A model generated the notes under the pieces. That model did not search any database and was not told the DNA's origin. It saw only the letters and a list, made by a program, of their open reading frames with translations. A stretch of DNA of 45,805 nt from assembly GCA_020860755.1 (NCBI GenBank), contig JAJBTQ010000032.1, positions 17,406-63,210 of the forward strand, given 5' to 3'. Position numbers and translations under genes: made by a program. Positions 6,372 through 13,839 of this stretch are shown here, in pieces (position 1 is the stretch's first letter; every line of letters starts with the position of its first letter). The stretch comes from Lachnospiraceae bacterium. GTDB taxonomy: Bacteria > Bacillota > Clostridia > Lachnospirales > Lachnospiraceae.

Positions 6372-7943
6372 TTACTCTTTTAACTCCTCTTTTGCCGTTT
6401 CTTCCAGCTTCTCCATCGTCTCCTGCATAGCCACGGCGCCCGCGCCCTCGATCTCCTGAACCGGAATGGACTCTGCTGCCTTTTCAAGGGCCTGCTCTTC
6501 CGGCGTCTCTTCTGCAGCCGCTGCTGCTTCCTCCGCGTCCTCAGCCTTCTTCCCCGGCACAAGGAAGATAGCCATAAAGAGCAGCACAAGCGACGTAAAG
6601 GCCATGATCAAAAAGGCGATGTTCATGCCGTGCATGGTCTGCACGGGGGTGGGGTCGCTGTTGCCGGCTACTCTTATTGCCACCGCGGAGCTGATGCCGA
6701 CAAACACGGCAGTACCGATCGCACCGCCGATCGTGCGGAGCGAGGATAGCATCGCCGAGGCATCCGCCATCTTTTTTGGTCCGGCGTGCGTCGTGCCATA
6801 GGTGATAAGAGGCATCATCATAAGACCGATCGCCAGATAGCGAAGCAGGCTGTATGCGATCGCGAAGGCCAAAGACTGCGGTTCCCTAAGGAAGAACATG
6901 AGCAGACTGCTTATCGCCAAAAATGCCGAACCCATGATAAACAGTCTCCGGATGCCGAGTCTGTCATAGAGCCGCCCGGACATGGGGCTTACGACTGCCA
7001 TGAGACAGGAACCGGGCAGAGTGACTAATCCGGCTATGATCGCAGTGCCTCCTTTTACGTTCTGCACATAAAGCGGCATCAATACGGAGGAGCCCATCAG
7101 AACGAAGTACAGGATCATGCTTCCGGCTACGCCAACCGATACCGCCCTGCTCCTTAAGATGGAAAAGTCCAAAAACGGCTCTTTGGAACCAAACTGCCGG
7201 CGGACAAAGAGGATAAAGGTTACAACTCCCACGATAAGAGGGATATATACGATCGGGTGCAGGATGCCGTAAGTGGCCAGGTTGCCGACGCCCAGTGTAA
7301 GGCCGCCGAAGGCCAGCACACTCAAGATAAAGGATGGCGTGTCAAGCGTGCACTCCACGTTGTCGAGTACGTTTTCAAAGACCCTGAGTCCCATGATCAG
7401 TGCGACGACTAAGATAGCCAGTGCAAGAAGGAAGATCGCTCTCCAGCTGACTGTCTCCACCAGGATGCCGCCCACAGTCGGGGCGATCGCCGGCATGACG
7501 CTGACGGCGAGACCGTACCAGCCCATCGCCGTCCCCTGTTTGTCTTTCGTAAAGATCGATAAGATGACTACCTGTGTCATCGAGATCAGGATGCCGTTGC
7601 CGCAGCCCTGGAACACACGGCCGACGATCAGCATCGGGAAGTTAAAAGCAAAGATGTCGATCACCAGTCCGATGATAAACAGCAAAAGACCGAAGATATA
7701 AAGTCTCTTTGTCTTCACCCTCTTGATCAAAAATGCCGTCAGCGGCATGATGATCCCCATGGACAGGGAATAGCAGCTCGTCATCCACTGCCCGGCTGTC
7801 ACATTCACGTTTAAGTCACTCGATATCGTGGCCAGCGCCGTGTTGAGCGCTGTCTGCAAAAGTGATGCAGCCATGCAGGAAATGAGGACATTGACAAAGA
7901 TCAACATCCGTTTTCTATCCGTTAACCTCTCTGCAACCGTCAT
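6372..7943 (-). CDS. MFS multidrug transporter, DHA2/EmrB-QacA type
   Basis: This 523-residue protein has about 14 transmembrane segments, the number typical of the DHA2 drug:proton antiporters, and the early motif QWMTSCYSLSMGIIMPLTAF typical of EmrB/QacA. It should export hydrophobic drugs or metabolites across the cytoplasmic membrane. The last 50 residues are an unusual Glu/Ala/Lys-rich tail, ended by TAA (6372-6374) with an in-frame remnant behind it. Its ATG directly abuts the stop of the MarR gene, with GGGGAGGAAG as ribosome binding site inside that gene, so it is cotranscribed with and almost certainly controlled by that repressor. Confidence 0.9.
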   Translation of the reverse strand: MTVAERLTDRKRMLIFVNVLISCMAASLLQTALNTALATISSDLNVNVTAGQWMTSCYSLSMGIIMPLTAFLIKRVKTKRLYIFGLLLFIIGLVIDIFAFNFPMLIVGRVFQGCGNGILISMTQVVILSIFTKDKQGTAMGWYGLAVSVMPAIAPTVGGILVETVSWRAIFLLALAILVVALIMGLRVFENVLDNVECTLDTPSFILSVLAFGGLTLGVGNLATYGILHPIVYIPLIVGVVTFILFVRRQFGSKEPFLDFSILRSRAVSVGVAGSMILYFVLMGSSVLMPLYVQNVKGGTAIIAGLVTLPGSCLMAVVSPMSGRLYDRLGIRRLFIMGSAFLAISSLLMFFLREPQSLAFAIAYSLLRYLAIGLMMMPLITYGTTHAGPKKMADASAMLSSLRTIGGAIGTAVFVGISSAVAIRVAGNSDPTPVQTMHGMNIAFLIMAFTSLVLLFMAIFLVPGKKAEDAEEAAAAAEETPEEQALEKAAESIPVQEIEGAGAVAMQETMEKLEETAKEELKE

Positions 7944-8384
7944 TTACTCTTCCTCCCCTTCTATATAACTGTTCTTTATTTTCTTTAATATTTGATAGAG
8001 CTGTTCTTTTTCTTCCTCTGTCAGGGGCGCGATCAGATCGTGCCTCGATTTAAGCCCGTCCTTGCGCACAAGCTCGATCTGCTTTCTGCCCTCCGGCGTG
8101 ATGGAAATATAGCTGACTCTATGGTCCTTTTCGGACGTCTCGCGCCTGACATAGCCCTTTTTTTCCAGCTTGGACAACGTCTCACTAAGCGAGGTGGTCC
8201 GGATCTCCAAAAGGTCCGCCAGATCTTTCTGCGTGATCCGGTCTATGTCCTCCAACTGCCGCAGACAGCGGTACTGGCCGGAATACATATGAGTACTTTC
8301 TGTGTTGGATCTTGCTCTTTTGCCAGCCTGATAGGCAACCTGATAGTAGAGCCTGACGAGCTCTTCTTCCTCATTGGATCCCAT
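7944..8384 (-). CDS. MarR family transcriptional repressor
   Basis: This 146-residue protein has the MarR winged-helix domain: a recognition-helix region TQKDLADLLEIRTTSLSETL (about 54-73), then the wing segment LEKKGYVRRETSEKDHRVSYI, flanked by dimerisation helices at both ends. It is the first gene of a two-gene operon with the MFS transporter, and the promoter in front contains a large inverted repeat that is an ideal dimer operator, so autorepression relieved by a drug-like ligand is likely. The ribosome binding site GGGGAGA is about 14 bases from ATG 8384, rather far; no better start is visible. Confidence 0.9.
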   Translation of the reverse strand: MGSNEEEELVRLYYQVAYQAGKRARSNTESTHMYSGQYRCLRQLEDIDRITQKDLADLLEIRTTSLSETLSKLEKKGYVRRETSEKDHRVSYISITPEGRKQIELVRKDGLKSRHDLIAPLTEEEKEQLYQILKKIKNSYIEGEEE

Positions 8385-8414
8385 AGATAAAAAAGATCTC
8401 CCCTCAAAATAATA

Positions 8415-8456
8415 AGGTACCTAACATATAATAAGTTAGGTACCTATCTTTGTCAA
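8415..8456 (-). promoter_or_regulatory. marR-MFS promoter with embedded operator
   Basis: On the minus strand TTGACA (8451-8456) and TATTAT (8428-8433) are 17 bp apart. An 11-bp perfect inverted repeat, AGGTACCTAAC (8415-8425) and GTTAGGTACCT (8435-8445) with 9 bp between, covers the spacer, the -10 box and the start site. Each arm also contains the palindrome AGGTACCT. Confidence 0.85.
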
Positions 8457-8520
8457 GTATTTCTTTGCGTACACTTGGGAAAGTATTGTTTACATCCGGG
8501 AAATTATCCCGTCTGTTCTA

Positions 8521-9312
8521 CTAATCCTTGCGGCCGGACTTTTTCTTTGAGGATTCTCCGGATTCGATCTCCCTGACGTAGGCCTGCGGCGCTTTCTTTC
8601 CGCCGCTGAAGTCGAGCATCTCGACTTCCACCCCGTCGATCATCCGGATAAAGTCGCTGAACTTCCGGTAGCGCCCGTAGTTGCGCTCGTCAAAGTCCGG
8701 ATAACGCTTCGACAACAGCCGTCCGAGCTCAGAAAGCAGCATCCACCCATCCTCGTCGGAATTCTTGTCCAGGATGTTGAAGATGGCTTTTCGGATCTTC
8801 GAAAGCTTTGTGACCGAAGATGTCTCGGTCTGAGAACCCTCATCTCCCTGACTCTGCTCTTCGTCGGACTCGGTGTTCTGAAACAGGACATCCAACACCT
8901 TAAAGCTCTCGCAGGACTGGATAAAGGCTGCCGGGGTCTTGGACTCCCCCATGCCGATGACGGTCTTCCCGGACTCGCGAAGCCGCATGGCCAGCGGCGT
9001 GAAGTCGCTGTCCGAGGAAACGAGGAAGAATCCGTCCACGTCGCCCGTGTACAGGATATCCATCGCATCGATGATCATGGATGAGTCGGACGCGTTTTTT
9101 CCCGTGGTGTAGGAAAACTGCTGAATCGGGATGATAGACTGCTCTAAAAGAGACTTTTTCCATGTCTTTTTCTGGTTGTCAGTCCAGTCTCCGTATGCTC
9201 TTCGTATGCTGATCGACCCGTAGGCCTTTGCCTCGTTGAGCACCACACTTAAGTATTTCGGAGAGATGTTATCCACGTCGATCAGCATCGCAAATTTTTT
9301 CTCTTCTGCCAT
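8521..9312 (-). CDS. NYN domain protein with C-terminal LOTUS/OST-HTH domain
   Basis: This 263-residue protein joins an N-terminal NYN (PIN-like, LabA/DUF88) domain, residues 6-145, to a C-terminal domain (about 168-240) resembling OST-HTH/LOTUS. The NYN acidic residues are visible: Asp12 and Asp14 in LIDVDNIS, Asp82/Asp85 in MIIDAMDILYTG and Asp101/Asp103 in VSSDSDFTPL. Between the domains lies an acidic Glu/Gln/Ser linker. NYN proteins are predicted metal-dependent RNases and LOTUS domains bind RNA, so RNA processing or decay is likely but the target is unknown. The gene lies 37 bp behind the YbjQ gene and is probably cotranscribed. Confidence 0.85.
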   Translation of the reverse strand: MAEEKKFAMLIDVDNISPKYLSVVLNEAKAYGSISIRRAYGDWTDNQKKTWKKSLLEQSIIPIQQFSYTTGKNASDSSMIIDAMDILYTGDVDGFFLVSSDSDFTPLAMRLRESGKTVIGMGESKTPAAFIQSCESFKVLDVLFQNTESDEEQSQGDEGSQTETSSVTKLSKIRKAIFNILDKNSDEDGWMLLSELGRLLSKRYPDFDERNYGRYRKFSDFIRMIDGVEVEMLDFSGGKKAPQAYVREIESGESSKKKSGRKD

Positions 9313-9349
9313 ATAAAACCTCTACTAATGCGATCGGCACTCCTTACGA

Positions 9350-9661
9350 TCAGATAAACTTTACGGCTGTGCCGTATGCGATCACTTCGGCAGCGTCCTG
9401 TGTGACAGAGGAGGATGCATAGCGCATGCTGATGATCGCATCCGCGCCCATTCTCTCAGCCTCTTTTATCATACGGTTTGTTGCGTCCTCTCTGGACTGA
9501 TTCATCATTTCTGTGAACTTTTTCAGCTCACCGCCGACCATCTGCTTGAAGCCCTGACCGATATCGGTTCCGAGATGTCTGCTCAAGATCATGTTGCCTT
9601 TTACGACGCCAAGGATCTCAAGGTTCTTTCCTGTGATATAGTTTGTAGTTGCAAGAATCAT
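9350..9661 (-). CDS. YbjQ family protein
   Basis: This 103-residue protein is a typical YbjQ (UPF0145/DUF74, PF01906) member: the start MILATTNYITGKNLEILGVV, the block KEAERMGADAIISMRY and a closing YGTAVKF are all characteristic. Structures of the family show a small pentameric alpha/beta fold; the function is not established, though heavy-metal binding has been proposed. AGGAGG precedes the ATG. It probably heads an operon with the NYN/LOTUS gene. Confidence 0.88.
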   Translation of the reverse strand: MILATTNYITGKNLEILGVVKGNMILSRHLGTDIGQGFKQMVGGELKKFTEMMNQSREDATNRMIKEAERMGADAIISMRYASSSVTQDAAEVIAYGTAVKFI

Positions 9662-9724
9662 ACGAATGACCTCCTTAAACGTATTTTTTTCATCATAACA
9701 TACTCCAAAGGAAAAAGAAACCTT

Positions 9725-9768
9725 AAATCTGCGCCAAAAATCGCCAAAATCTGCGCTGAAAACCGCCG
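9725..9768. repeat. Two 22-bp imperfect tandem repeats upstream of ybjQ
   Basis: Copies at 9725-9746 and 9747-9768 match at 18 of 22 positions; both begin AAATCTGCGC. They lie about 60-100 bp upstream of the ybjQ start, where a regulator could bind two helical turns apart. The rest of 9662-9800 shows no clear promoter. Confidence 0.6.
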
Positions 9769-9803
9769 AAACATAATGAGTTGCAATTCAACACACATGA
9801 AAA

Positions 9804-9829
9804 AAGAGGCTGGATTTCTCCAGCCTCTT
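9804..9829 (-). terminator. Terminator of the small membrane protein gene
   Basis: A perfect 11-bp stem (9804-9814 with 9819-9829, loop TTTC) is followed on the minus strand by a T-tract. It ends the gene at 9857-10045. Confidence 0.85.
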
Positions 9830-9856
9830 CCAGTCAGGTTAGGCTATATTCGCAAG

Positions 9857-10045
9857 TCATTCCTCTTTTTTTTCAGGGACGGCCAGATTGACAATTAATG
9901 TAATGATAGAGAAGAACACAGCGCACACCACCCATGCTGCCAGGCGTTTTCTGTTTTTTCTTCTGCTGATTCTCACATTAAAGATCAGGCAAAGAAGCCA
10001 GATTATAAATCCAATTATTGATCCAACTATTGCTGCAGTAGCCAT
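9857..10045 (-). CDS. Small two-helix membrane protein
   Basis: This 62-residue protein has two predicted transmembrane segments (about 4-24 and 36-56) joined by a very basic loop, SRRKNRKR, and ends in an acidic-basic tail, so both ends probably face outward and the loop faces the cytoplasm. The ATG at 10043-10045 is chosen over an upstream in-frame ATG because AGGAGG lies 9 bases before it. The gene has its own terminator. No family is recognised. Confidence 0.7.
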   Translation of the reverse strand: MATAAIVGSIIGFIIWLLCLIFNVRISRRKNRKRLAAWVVCAVFFSIITLIVNLAVPEKKEE

Positions 10046-10152
10046 ATTACATTTCCTCCTCACTTGTGCTATGTAAGTTCTTTTTTTATTTTACTATCTT
10101 TTCTGTCGTTGTGCAATGAGTTTCTCCTCTGAAAAGGCACATTTGCTTAAAT

Positions 10153-10181
10153 TTGTCATCCCGACTAAAACGTGCTACAAT
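10153..10181 (+). promoter_or_regulatory. Promoter of the trigger-factor-like gene
   Basis: TTGTCA (10153-10158) and TACAAT (10176-10181) have a 17-bp spacer. The leader then carries two GGCGCC palindromes (10211-10216 and 10229-10234) that could form a stem just before the ribosome binding site. Confidence 0.6.
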
Positions 10182-10253
10182 AAATTTTGTATACAAGTAT
10201 TTTTTGTGCCGGCGCCACAGCATTTTTGGGCGCCGTATCGTATGGAGTTTTTT

Positions 10254-10958
10254 ATGACACTCGGAGACTACAAATCCCTTCCCGTCACGCAGCCGGACCT
10301 GACCGTGCGGGAGGAGGAGATCGACAACGTCTTAAAGCGGGAGCAGCGAAGACACGCCGTGGTCGTCCACACCGACGACGGAAAACAAATATTAAAGGAC
10401 CTGGAGATGCAGCCTCTCGACGACGAATTTGCCCGGGATTTCTCGGACTGCGACACGCTGGATGAGTGGCGCGGCGTCATCCGCGAACAGCTTGAAGAAC
10501 GGCGCAGAGTATCCGCGAATGAGCGGGTGTGCCGGGAGCTTCTGACACAGATCATCGCGAACTCGGATGTTCCGGTCGATCAGGAAGCCCTGCGGGAGAT
10601 CAGTGCTATCCTCTACGAGGAATTCTTAGACGACTTAGAAGCGAGCGCGATCTCTCTTGAGACCTGGTGCAGCCGCTCCAGAATGACGGAGGAGGATCTG
10701 TACCGTTCCAAGGAAGAGGAGGCGCTTTTCGCCCTCCAATCGGAGATGGTCCTCCGTGAGATCGCCGGGCGAGAGCACCTCTCCGTCTCTCCGGTGGAGC
10801 TGGCTGATGAGCTGACTGCCATCGCCGAGGAAGACGGCGAAGATCCCGCTGAGTTTGCCGGCATGCTGGATGATGAAGATCTCGCAGCCTTAAGTGACGA
10901 TCTCCTTTTAGAAAAGGCAATGGACTTTGTGCTGGATCACGCGGTGTATGTAAGCTAA
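10254..10958 (+). CDS. Reduced trigger-factor-like chaperone
   Basis: This 234-residue protein resembles the C-terminal chaperone part of trigger factor. PLDDEFARDFSDCDTLDEWR matches ELDDEFAQDVSEFDTVDEYK of the full trigger factor at 41975-43390 nearly position by position, and the N-terminal YKSLPVTQPDLTVREEEID matches the strand and helix that open the PPIase region there. The ribosome-docking N-domain and the PPIase core are absent. No signal peptide is visible, so it is cytoplasmic. ATG 10254 is chosen for GGAG at 10244-10247. It may hold or fold a particular client; no client gene is obvious beside it. Confidence 0.75.
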   Translation: MTLGDYKSLPVTQPDLTVREEEIDNVLKREQRRHAVVVHTDDGKQILKDLEMQPLDDEFARDFSDCDTLDEWRGVIREQLEERRRVSANERVCRELLTQIIANSDVPVDQEALREISAILYEEFLDDLEASAISLETWCSRSRMTEEDLYRSKEEEALFALQSEMVLREIAGREHLSVSPVELADELTAIAEEDGEDPAEFAGMLDDEDLAALSDDLLLEKAMDFVLDHAVYVS

Positions 10959-10968
10959 AACCACCTGC

Positions 10969-10996
10969 TTGCAATCAGGCACAAAGCGAGTATAAT
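10969..10996 (+). promoter_or_regulatory. thiC promoter
   Basis: TTGCAA (10969-10974) and TATAAT (10991-10996) have a 16-bp spacer. The start would be near 11003, just before the TPP aptamer. Confidence 0.65.
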
Positions 10997-11009
10997 GGAG
11001 ACAGAAAAA

Positions 11010-11094
11010 CAGGGGAGCTGACGCGATCGGCTGAGAGGAGACTGCAGGGTCTCGACCCTCAACCTGATTTGGACAATGCCAACGTAGGGATATA
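11010..11094 (+). promoter_or_regulatory. TPP riboswitch (THI element)
   Basis: The hallmark blocks are present in order: GGGGAGC, GGCTGAGAGG (11029-11038), ACCCTCAACCTGATTTGGA and AATGCCAACGTAGGGA (11075-11090). These are the pyrimidine- and pyrophosphate-sensing parts of the thiamine pyrophosphate aptamer. GGATAT at its 3' end (11088-11093) could pair with ATATCT in the following terminator, a possible anti-terminator; that pairing is inference. Confidence 0.95.
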
Positions 11095-11103
11095 GAGAAT
11101 GTT

Positions 11104-11135
11104 ACAGATATGTCGGATTGGCATATCTGTTTTTT
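11104..11135 (+). terminator. Riboswitch-controlled terminator
   Basis: A perfect 9-bp stem, ACAGATATG (11104-11112) with CATATCTGT (11122-11130), is followed by a run of T. It lies between the TPP aptamer and thiC, so control is by premature transcription termination when TPP is bound. Confidence 0.88.
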
Positions 11136-11163
11136 ATTTGGAAGCATGTCAAAGGAGGAGACA

Positions 11164-12474
11164 ATGGACGTTTACACGACACAGATGGATGCAGCGAGAA
11201 AAGGCATGATCACGCCGCAGATGCTGGCCGTCGCCGAAAAGGAGGATATGTCGATCGACTACCTGGTACAGCTGGTCTCGGAGGGGAAGGTCGTCATCCC
11301 GGCCAACCGTATGCACATCTGCCTTGACCCGCAGGGGATCGGCAGCATGCTGCGGACCAAGATCAATGTCAATCTGGGCATCTCGCGGGACTGCAAGGAT
11401 TACAACGTCGAGATGGAAAAGGTCTTAAGCGCCGTCAATCTGGGCGCGGAGGCCATCATGGATCTCTCCAGTCACGGGGACACGCAGCCGTTTCGGCAAA
11501 AGCTCACGCACGAGTGTCCGGCCATGATCGGCACTGTTCCGGTCTACGACAGCGTGATCCACTACCAGCGCGATCTGGGCACTCTTAGCGCACAGGACTT
11601 TGTGGATGTCGTCCGTCTCCACGCGGAGGACGGCGTGGACTTTGTCACGCTCCACTGCGGGATCACGCGCAAGACGATCAATCAGATCAAAAACCATGAG
11701 CGCAAGATGAACATCGTAAGCCGCGGCGGAAGCCTCGTCTTTGCCTGGATGAGCATGACCGGCGAGGAGAATCCGTTCTATGAATATTATGATGAGATTT
11801 TGGATATCTGTGAGGAGCACGATGTGACGATCTCATTAGGCGACGCCTGCCGGCCCGGATGCCTGGCGGACGCCACGGACGTCTGTCAGATCGAGGAGCT
11901 CGTCCGCATCGGTGAGCTGACCAAGCGCGCCTGGGACCACAACGTACAGGTCATGGTCGAGGGTCCGGGGCATGTTCCTTTGGATCAGGTAGCCGCCAAC
12001 ATGAAGGTCCAACAGACCATCTGTATGGGAGCGCCGTTTTATGTATTGGGTCCCTTAGTCACGGATATCGCACCCGGCTACGACCACATCACTTCCGCCA
12101 TCGGCGGAGCAGTGGCAGCCATGAACGGCGCGGCCTTCCTGTGCTATGTCACGCCGGCGGAGCACCTGGCCCTGCCGAATGTGGAGGATGTGAAACAAGG
12201 AATCATCGCCTCCAAGATCGCGGCTCACGCAGCGGACATCGCCAAGGGGATCCCGGGTGCCAGAGATCTCGACGATAAGATGGCTGAGGCAAGAAAGAAC
12301 CTGGACTGGGATGCGCAGTTTGCCTGCGCGCTTGATCCGGAGACTGCGAAGGCGATCCGTGACAGCAGGCTGCCGGAGGACGACCACAGCGATACGTGCA
12401 GTATGTGCGGGAAGTTCTGTGCGGTGAGGAGTATGAATAAGGCGCTGAGTGGGGAAGAGATTGATATACTTTAA
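11164..12474 (+). CDS. thiC: Phosphomethylpyrimidine synthase ThiC
   Basis: ThiC is the radical-SAM enzyme that converts aminoimidazole ribotide to hydroxymethylpyrimidine phosphate in thiamine synthesis. This 436-residue protein is the short form lacking the N-terminal extension of the E. coli enzyme. Visible blocks include [27 protein letters not shown] and [10 protein letters not shown], and the C-terminal cluster ligands Cys412, Cys415 and Cys419. The spacing is C-x2-C-x3-C, one residue shorter than the C-x2-C-x4-C of E. coli ThiC. ATG 11164 is chosen over an upstream ATG inside the terminator because AGGAGG (11153-11158) precedes it. No other thiamine gene is in the window. Confidence 0.96.
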   Translation: MDVYTTQMDAARKGMITPQMLAVAEKEDMSIDYLVQLVSEGKVVIPANRMHICLDPQGIGSMLRTKINVNLGISRDCKDYNVEMEKVLSAVNLGAEAIMDLSSHGDTQPFRQKLTHECPAMIGTVPVYDSVIHYQRDLGTLSAQDFVDVVRLHAEDGVDFVTLHCGITRKTINQIKNHERKMNIVSRGGSLVFAWMSMTGEENPFYEYYDEILDICEEHDVTISLGDACRPGCLADATDVCQIEELVRIGELTKRAWDHNVQVMVEGPGHVPLDQVAANMKVQQTICMGAPFYVLGPLVTDIAPGYDHITSAIGGAVAAMNGAAFLCYVTPAEHLALPNVEDVKQGIIASKIAAHAADIAKGIPGARDLDDKMAEARKNLDWDAQFACALDPETAKAIRDSRLPEDDHSDTCSMCGKFCAVRSMNKALSGEEIDIL

Positions 12475-12489
12475 TTTAAATAGATGAGT

Positions 12490-12738
12490 AGATAAGGATT
12501 ACTGCGAATCCAAGAATAATCTCGGAAATCCGTTGGATTTCCTCGACCATTCTTGCATTCCAATGAATCGCAAGATTGTAGTTACGGATTACTGCGAATC
12601 CAAGAGACTGCCTCGAATTTTGCTGCGCAAAATCCTCGGTCGTCTCTTGTCTTCCAATGAATCGCACAAAATAAAAAGAACTCCTCGAGCAAGCTCGGGA
12701 GTTCTTTCCATTTCTGCGATTCGCAGTAATCCTTATCT
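12490..12738. repeat. Three-hairpin repeat element with 21-bp terminal inverted repeats
   Basis: A 249-bp element between convergent thiC and rpsI is bounded by perfect inverted repeats: GATAAGGATTACTGCGAATC at 12491-12510 and its complement at 12718-12737, plus one more pair outside. Inside are three modules. Modules 1 (12496-12572) and 2 (12586-12666) share 5' flank GGATTACTGCGAATCCAAGA and 3' flank TTCCAATGAATCGCA, but their stems differ and still pair: CAAGAAT/ATTCTTG and GGAAATCC/GGATTTCC in the first, CAAGAGAC/GTCTCTTG and ATTTTGC/GCAAAAT in the second. Module 3 (12667-12732) is inverted. In all three a CTCG stands on both sides of the apical stem. The right end carries the rpsI stop codon. 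Confidence 0.8.
12675..12707 (-). terminator. rpsI terminator inside the repeat element
   Basis: The third hairpin (AAAGAACTC at 12675-12683 with GAGTTCTTT at 12699-12707) is followed on the minus strand by TTTTTATTTTG, so it can end the rplM-rpsI transcript. Confidence 0.7.
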
Positions 12739-13125
12739 CTTCGAAAATTGCGGAGCCCGTCTCGCACCTTTGAGGCCGTATTTCTTACGCTCTTTCATAC
12801 GAGGATCACGGGTGAGGTATCCGGCTTTTTTAAGAGCCGGCCTATAGTCGGGGTCCACGGTCAGCAGCGCGCGGGCGATGCCGTGACGGATCGCGCCGGC
12901 CTGTCCGGTGTAGCCGCCGCCCTTGACGTTGACCATCACATCGAACTTATCCGTTGTGTCTGTGGCGACAAACGGCTGGCGGACGATGATCTTTAAGGTC
13001 TCATACCCAAAGTAGTCGTCCATGTCTCTCTTGTTGATGGTGACCTTGCCTGTGCCGGGTTTCAGATATACACGGGCGATCGCTTTTTTTCTTCTTCCTG
13101 TTCCGTAAAAAGTATTTTCTGCCAT
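12733..13125 (-). CDS. rpsI: 30S ribosomal protein S9
   Basis: This 130-residue protein is full-length S9 of the small ribosomal subunit. The start [20 protein letters not shown], the middle [19 protein letters not shown] and the end [17 protein letters not shown] are diagnostic; the basic C-terminal tail reaches the ribosomal P site. It lies 18 bp behind rplM with GGAGGA as ribosome binding site. Its TAA stop lies within the right inverted repeat of the element at 12490-12738. Confidence 0.98.
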   Translation of the reverse strand: MAENTFYGTGRRKKAIARVYLKPGTGKVTINKRDMDDYFGYETLKIIVRQPFVATDTTDKFDVMVNVKGGGYTGQAGAIRHGIARALLTVDPDYRPALKKAGYLTRDPRMKERKKYGLKGARRAPQFSKR

Positions 13126-13143
13126 TTGATATCCTCCTCCCGA

Positions 13144-13572
13144 TTAGAATGTTAAGACTTCCGGCTTCTGAGCCTGGTGCTTGTGCTCCGGTCCCGCATA
13201 GACGAACAGCTTTTTGTACATCTGCCTTCCCAGAGGTCCCTTCGGGAGCATCCCCTTGACTGCATGCTCGATCACCCGCTCGGGGTGCTTGTCAAGCATC
13301 TCTTGTAAGTTGGTCTCTTTCATTCCGCCGACATAATCGGAATGATGATAGTATATCTTTTGATCTTTCTTTTTTCCGGTAACTTTTACTTTTTCCGCAT
13401 TGACCACGATCACATAATCGCCGGTATCCATATGCGGTGTATAGATCGGTTTATGCTTCCCTCTCAAAATCTTGGCGATCTCACTGGTCATCCTTCCCAA
13501 TGTATATTCCGAAGCATCAACGACATACCATTTTCTCTCAATTTCATCCTTTTTTGGCATATAAGTATCCAT
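13144..13572 (-). CDS. rplM: 50S ribosomal protein L13
   Basis: This 142-residue protein is L13, an early-assembly protein of the large subunit. [36 protein letters not shown] and [20 protein letters not shown] are diagnostic. The ATG at 13570-13572 is preferred over an upstream ATG because AGGAGG lies 7 bases before it. It is cotranscribed with rpsI from a strong promoter behind a leader of about 210 bases. The gene order after truA is the usual Firmicute one. Confidence 0.98.
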   Translation of the reverse strand: MDTYMPKKDEIERKWYVVDASEYTLGRMTSEIAKILRGKHKPIYTPHMDTGDYVIVVNAEKVKVTGKKKDQKIYYHHSDYVGGMKETNLQEMLDKHPERVIEHAVKGMLPKGPLGRQMYKKLFVYAGPEHKHQAQKPEVLTF

Positions 13573-13784
13573 TGATTTTCCTCCTAAACAATACTGATTG
13601 TTTGATCCTACACAAAAGAGATGTCCGGTCACTCTCGCCTCGGGTCATGTATGACTGTGTGCCTGCATGTTGTGTCTCTCTTTTCGGATTTGTGGGGAAT
13701 CCGGGAAGAAAAAACCGACGGCCGGGTCCCAATCCGGCTCATCTAAATGCATGCTTTTTCGCTTAAAAACACACTTTGTCAGAC
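13573..13784 (-). promoter_or_regulatory. Long rplM leader with several hairpins
   Basis: The leader contains hairpins at 13721-13738 (GCCGG/CCGGC), followed six bases later by a T-run; at 13685-13703 (CGGATT/AATCCG); and at 13586-13603 (AAACAAT/ATTGTTT), which directly abuts the ribosome binding site. Firmicutes have a known L13 autoregulatory leader; whether this is a member needs a covariance-model search. Confidence 0.5.
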
Positions 13785-13790
13785 TTAGGT

Positions 13791-13819
13791 ATTATAGTAC
13801 AACAGAGATTTTGTGTCAA
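13791..13819 (-). promoter_or_regulatory. Strong rplM-rpsI promoter
   Basis: On the minus strand a consensus TTGACA (13814-13819) and a consensus TATAAT (13791-13796) are 17 bp apart, as expected for a ribosomal protein operon. Confidence 0.88.
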
Positions 13820-13839
13820 TAAGTTTGGCCAATTTTCCC

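Noticed and set aside
11110-11163. Upstream ATG for ThiC at 11110
   Set aside because: It lies inside the riboswitch terminator hairpin; the ATG at 11164 has AGGAGG correctly spaced.
12476-12847. Overlapping 60-104 codon ORFs across the three-hairpin element
   Set aside because: They arise on both strands from palindromic repeats and include part of rpsI; no start signals or family similarity.
13544-13732. 62-codon upstream ORF in the rplM leader
   Set aside because: It runs through the leader hairpins and overlaps the L13 start in another frame without a ribosome binding site.
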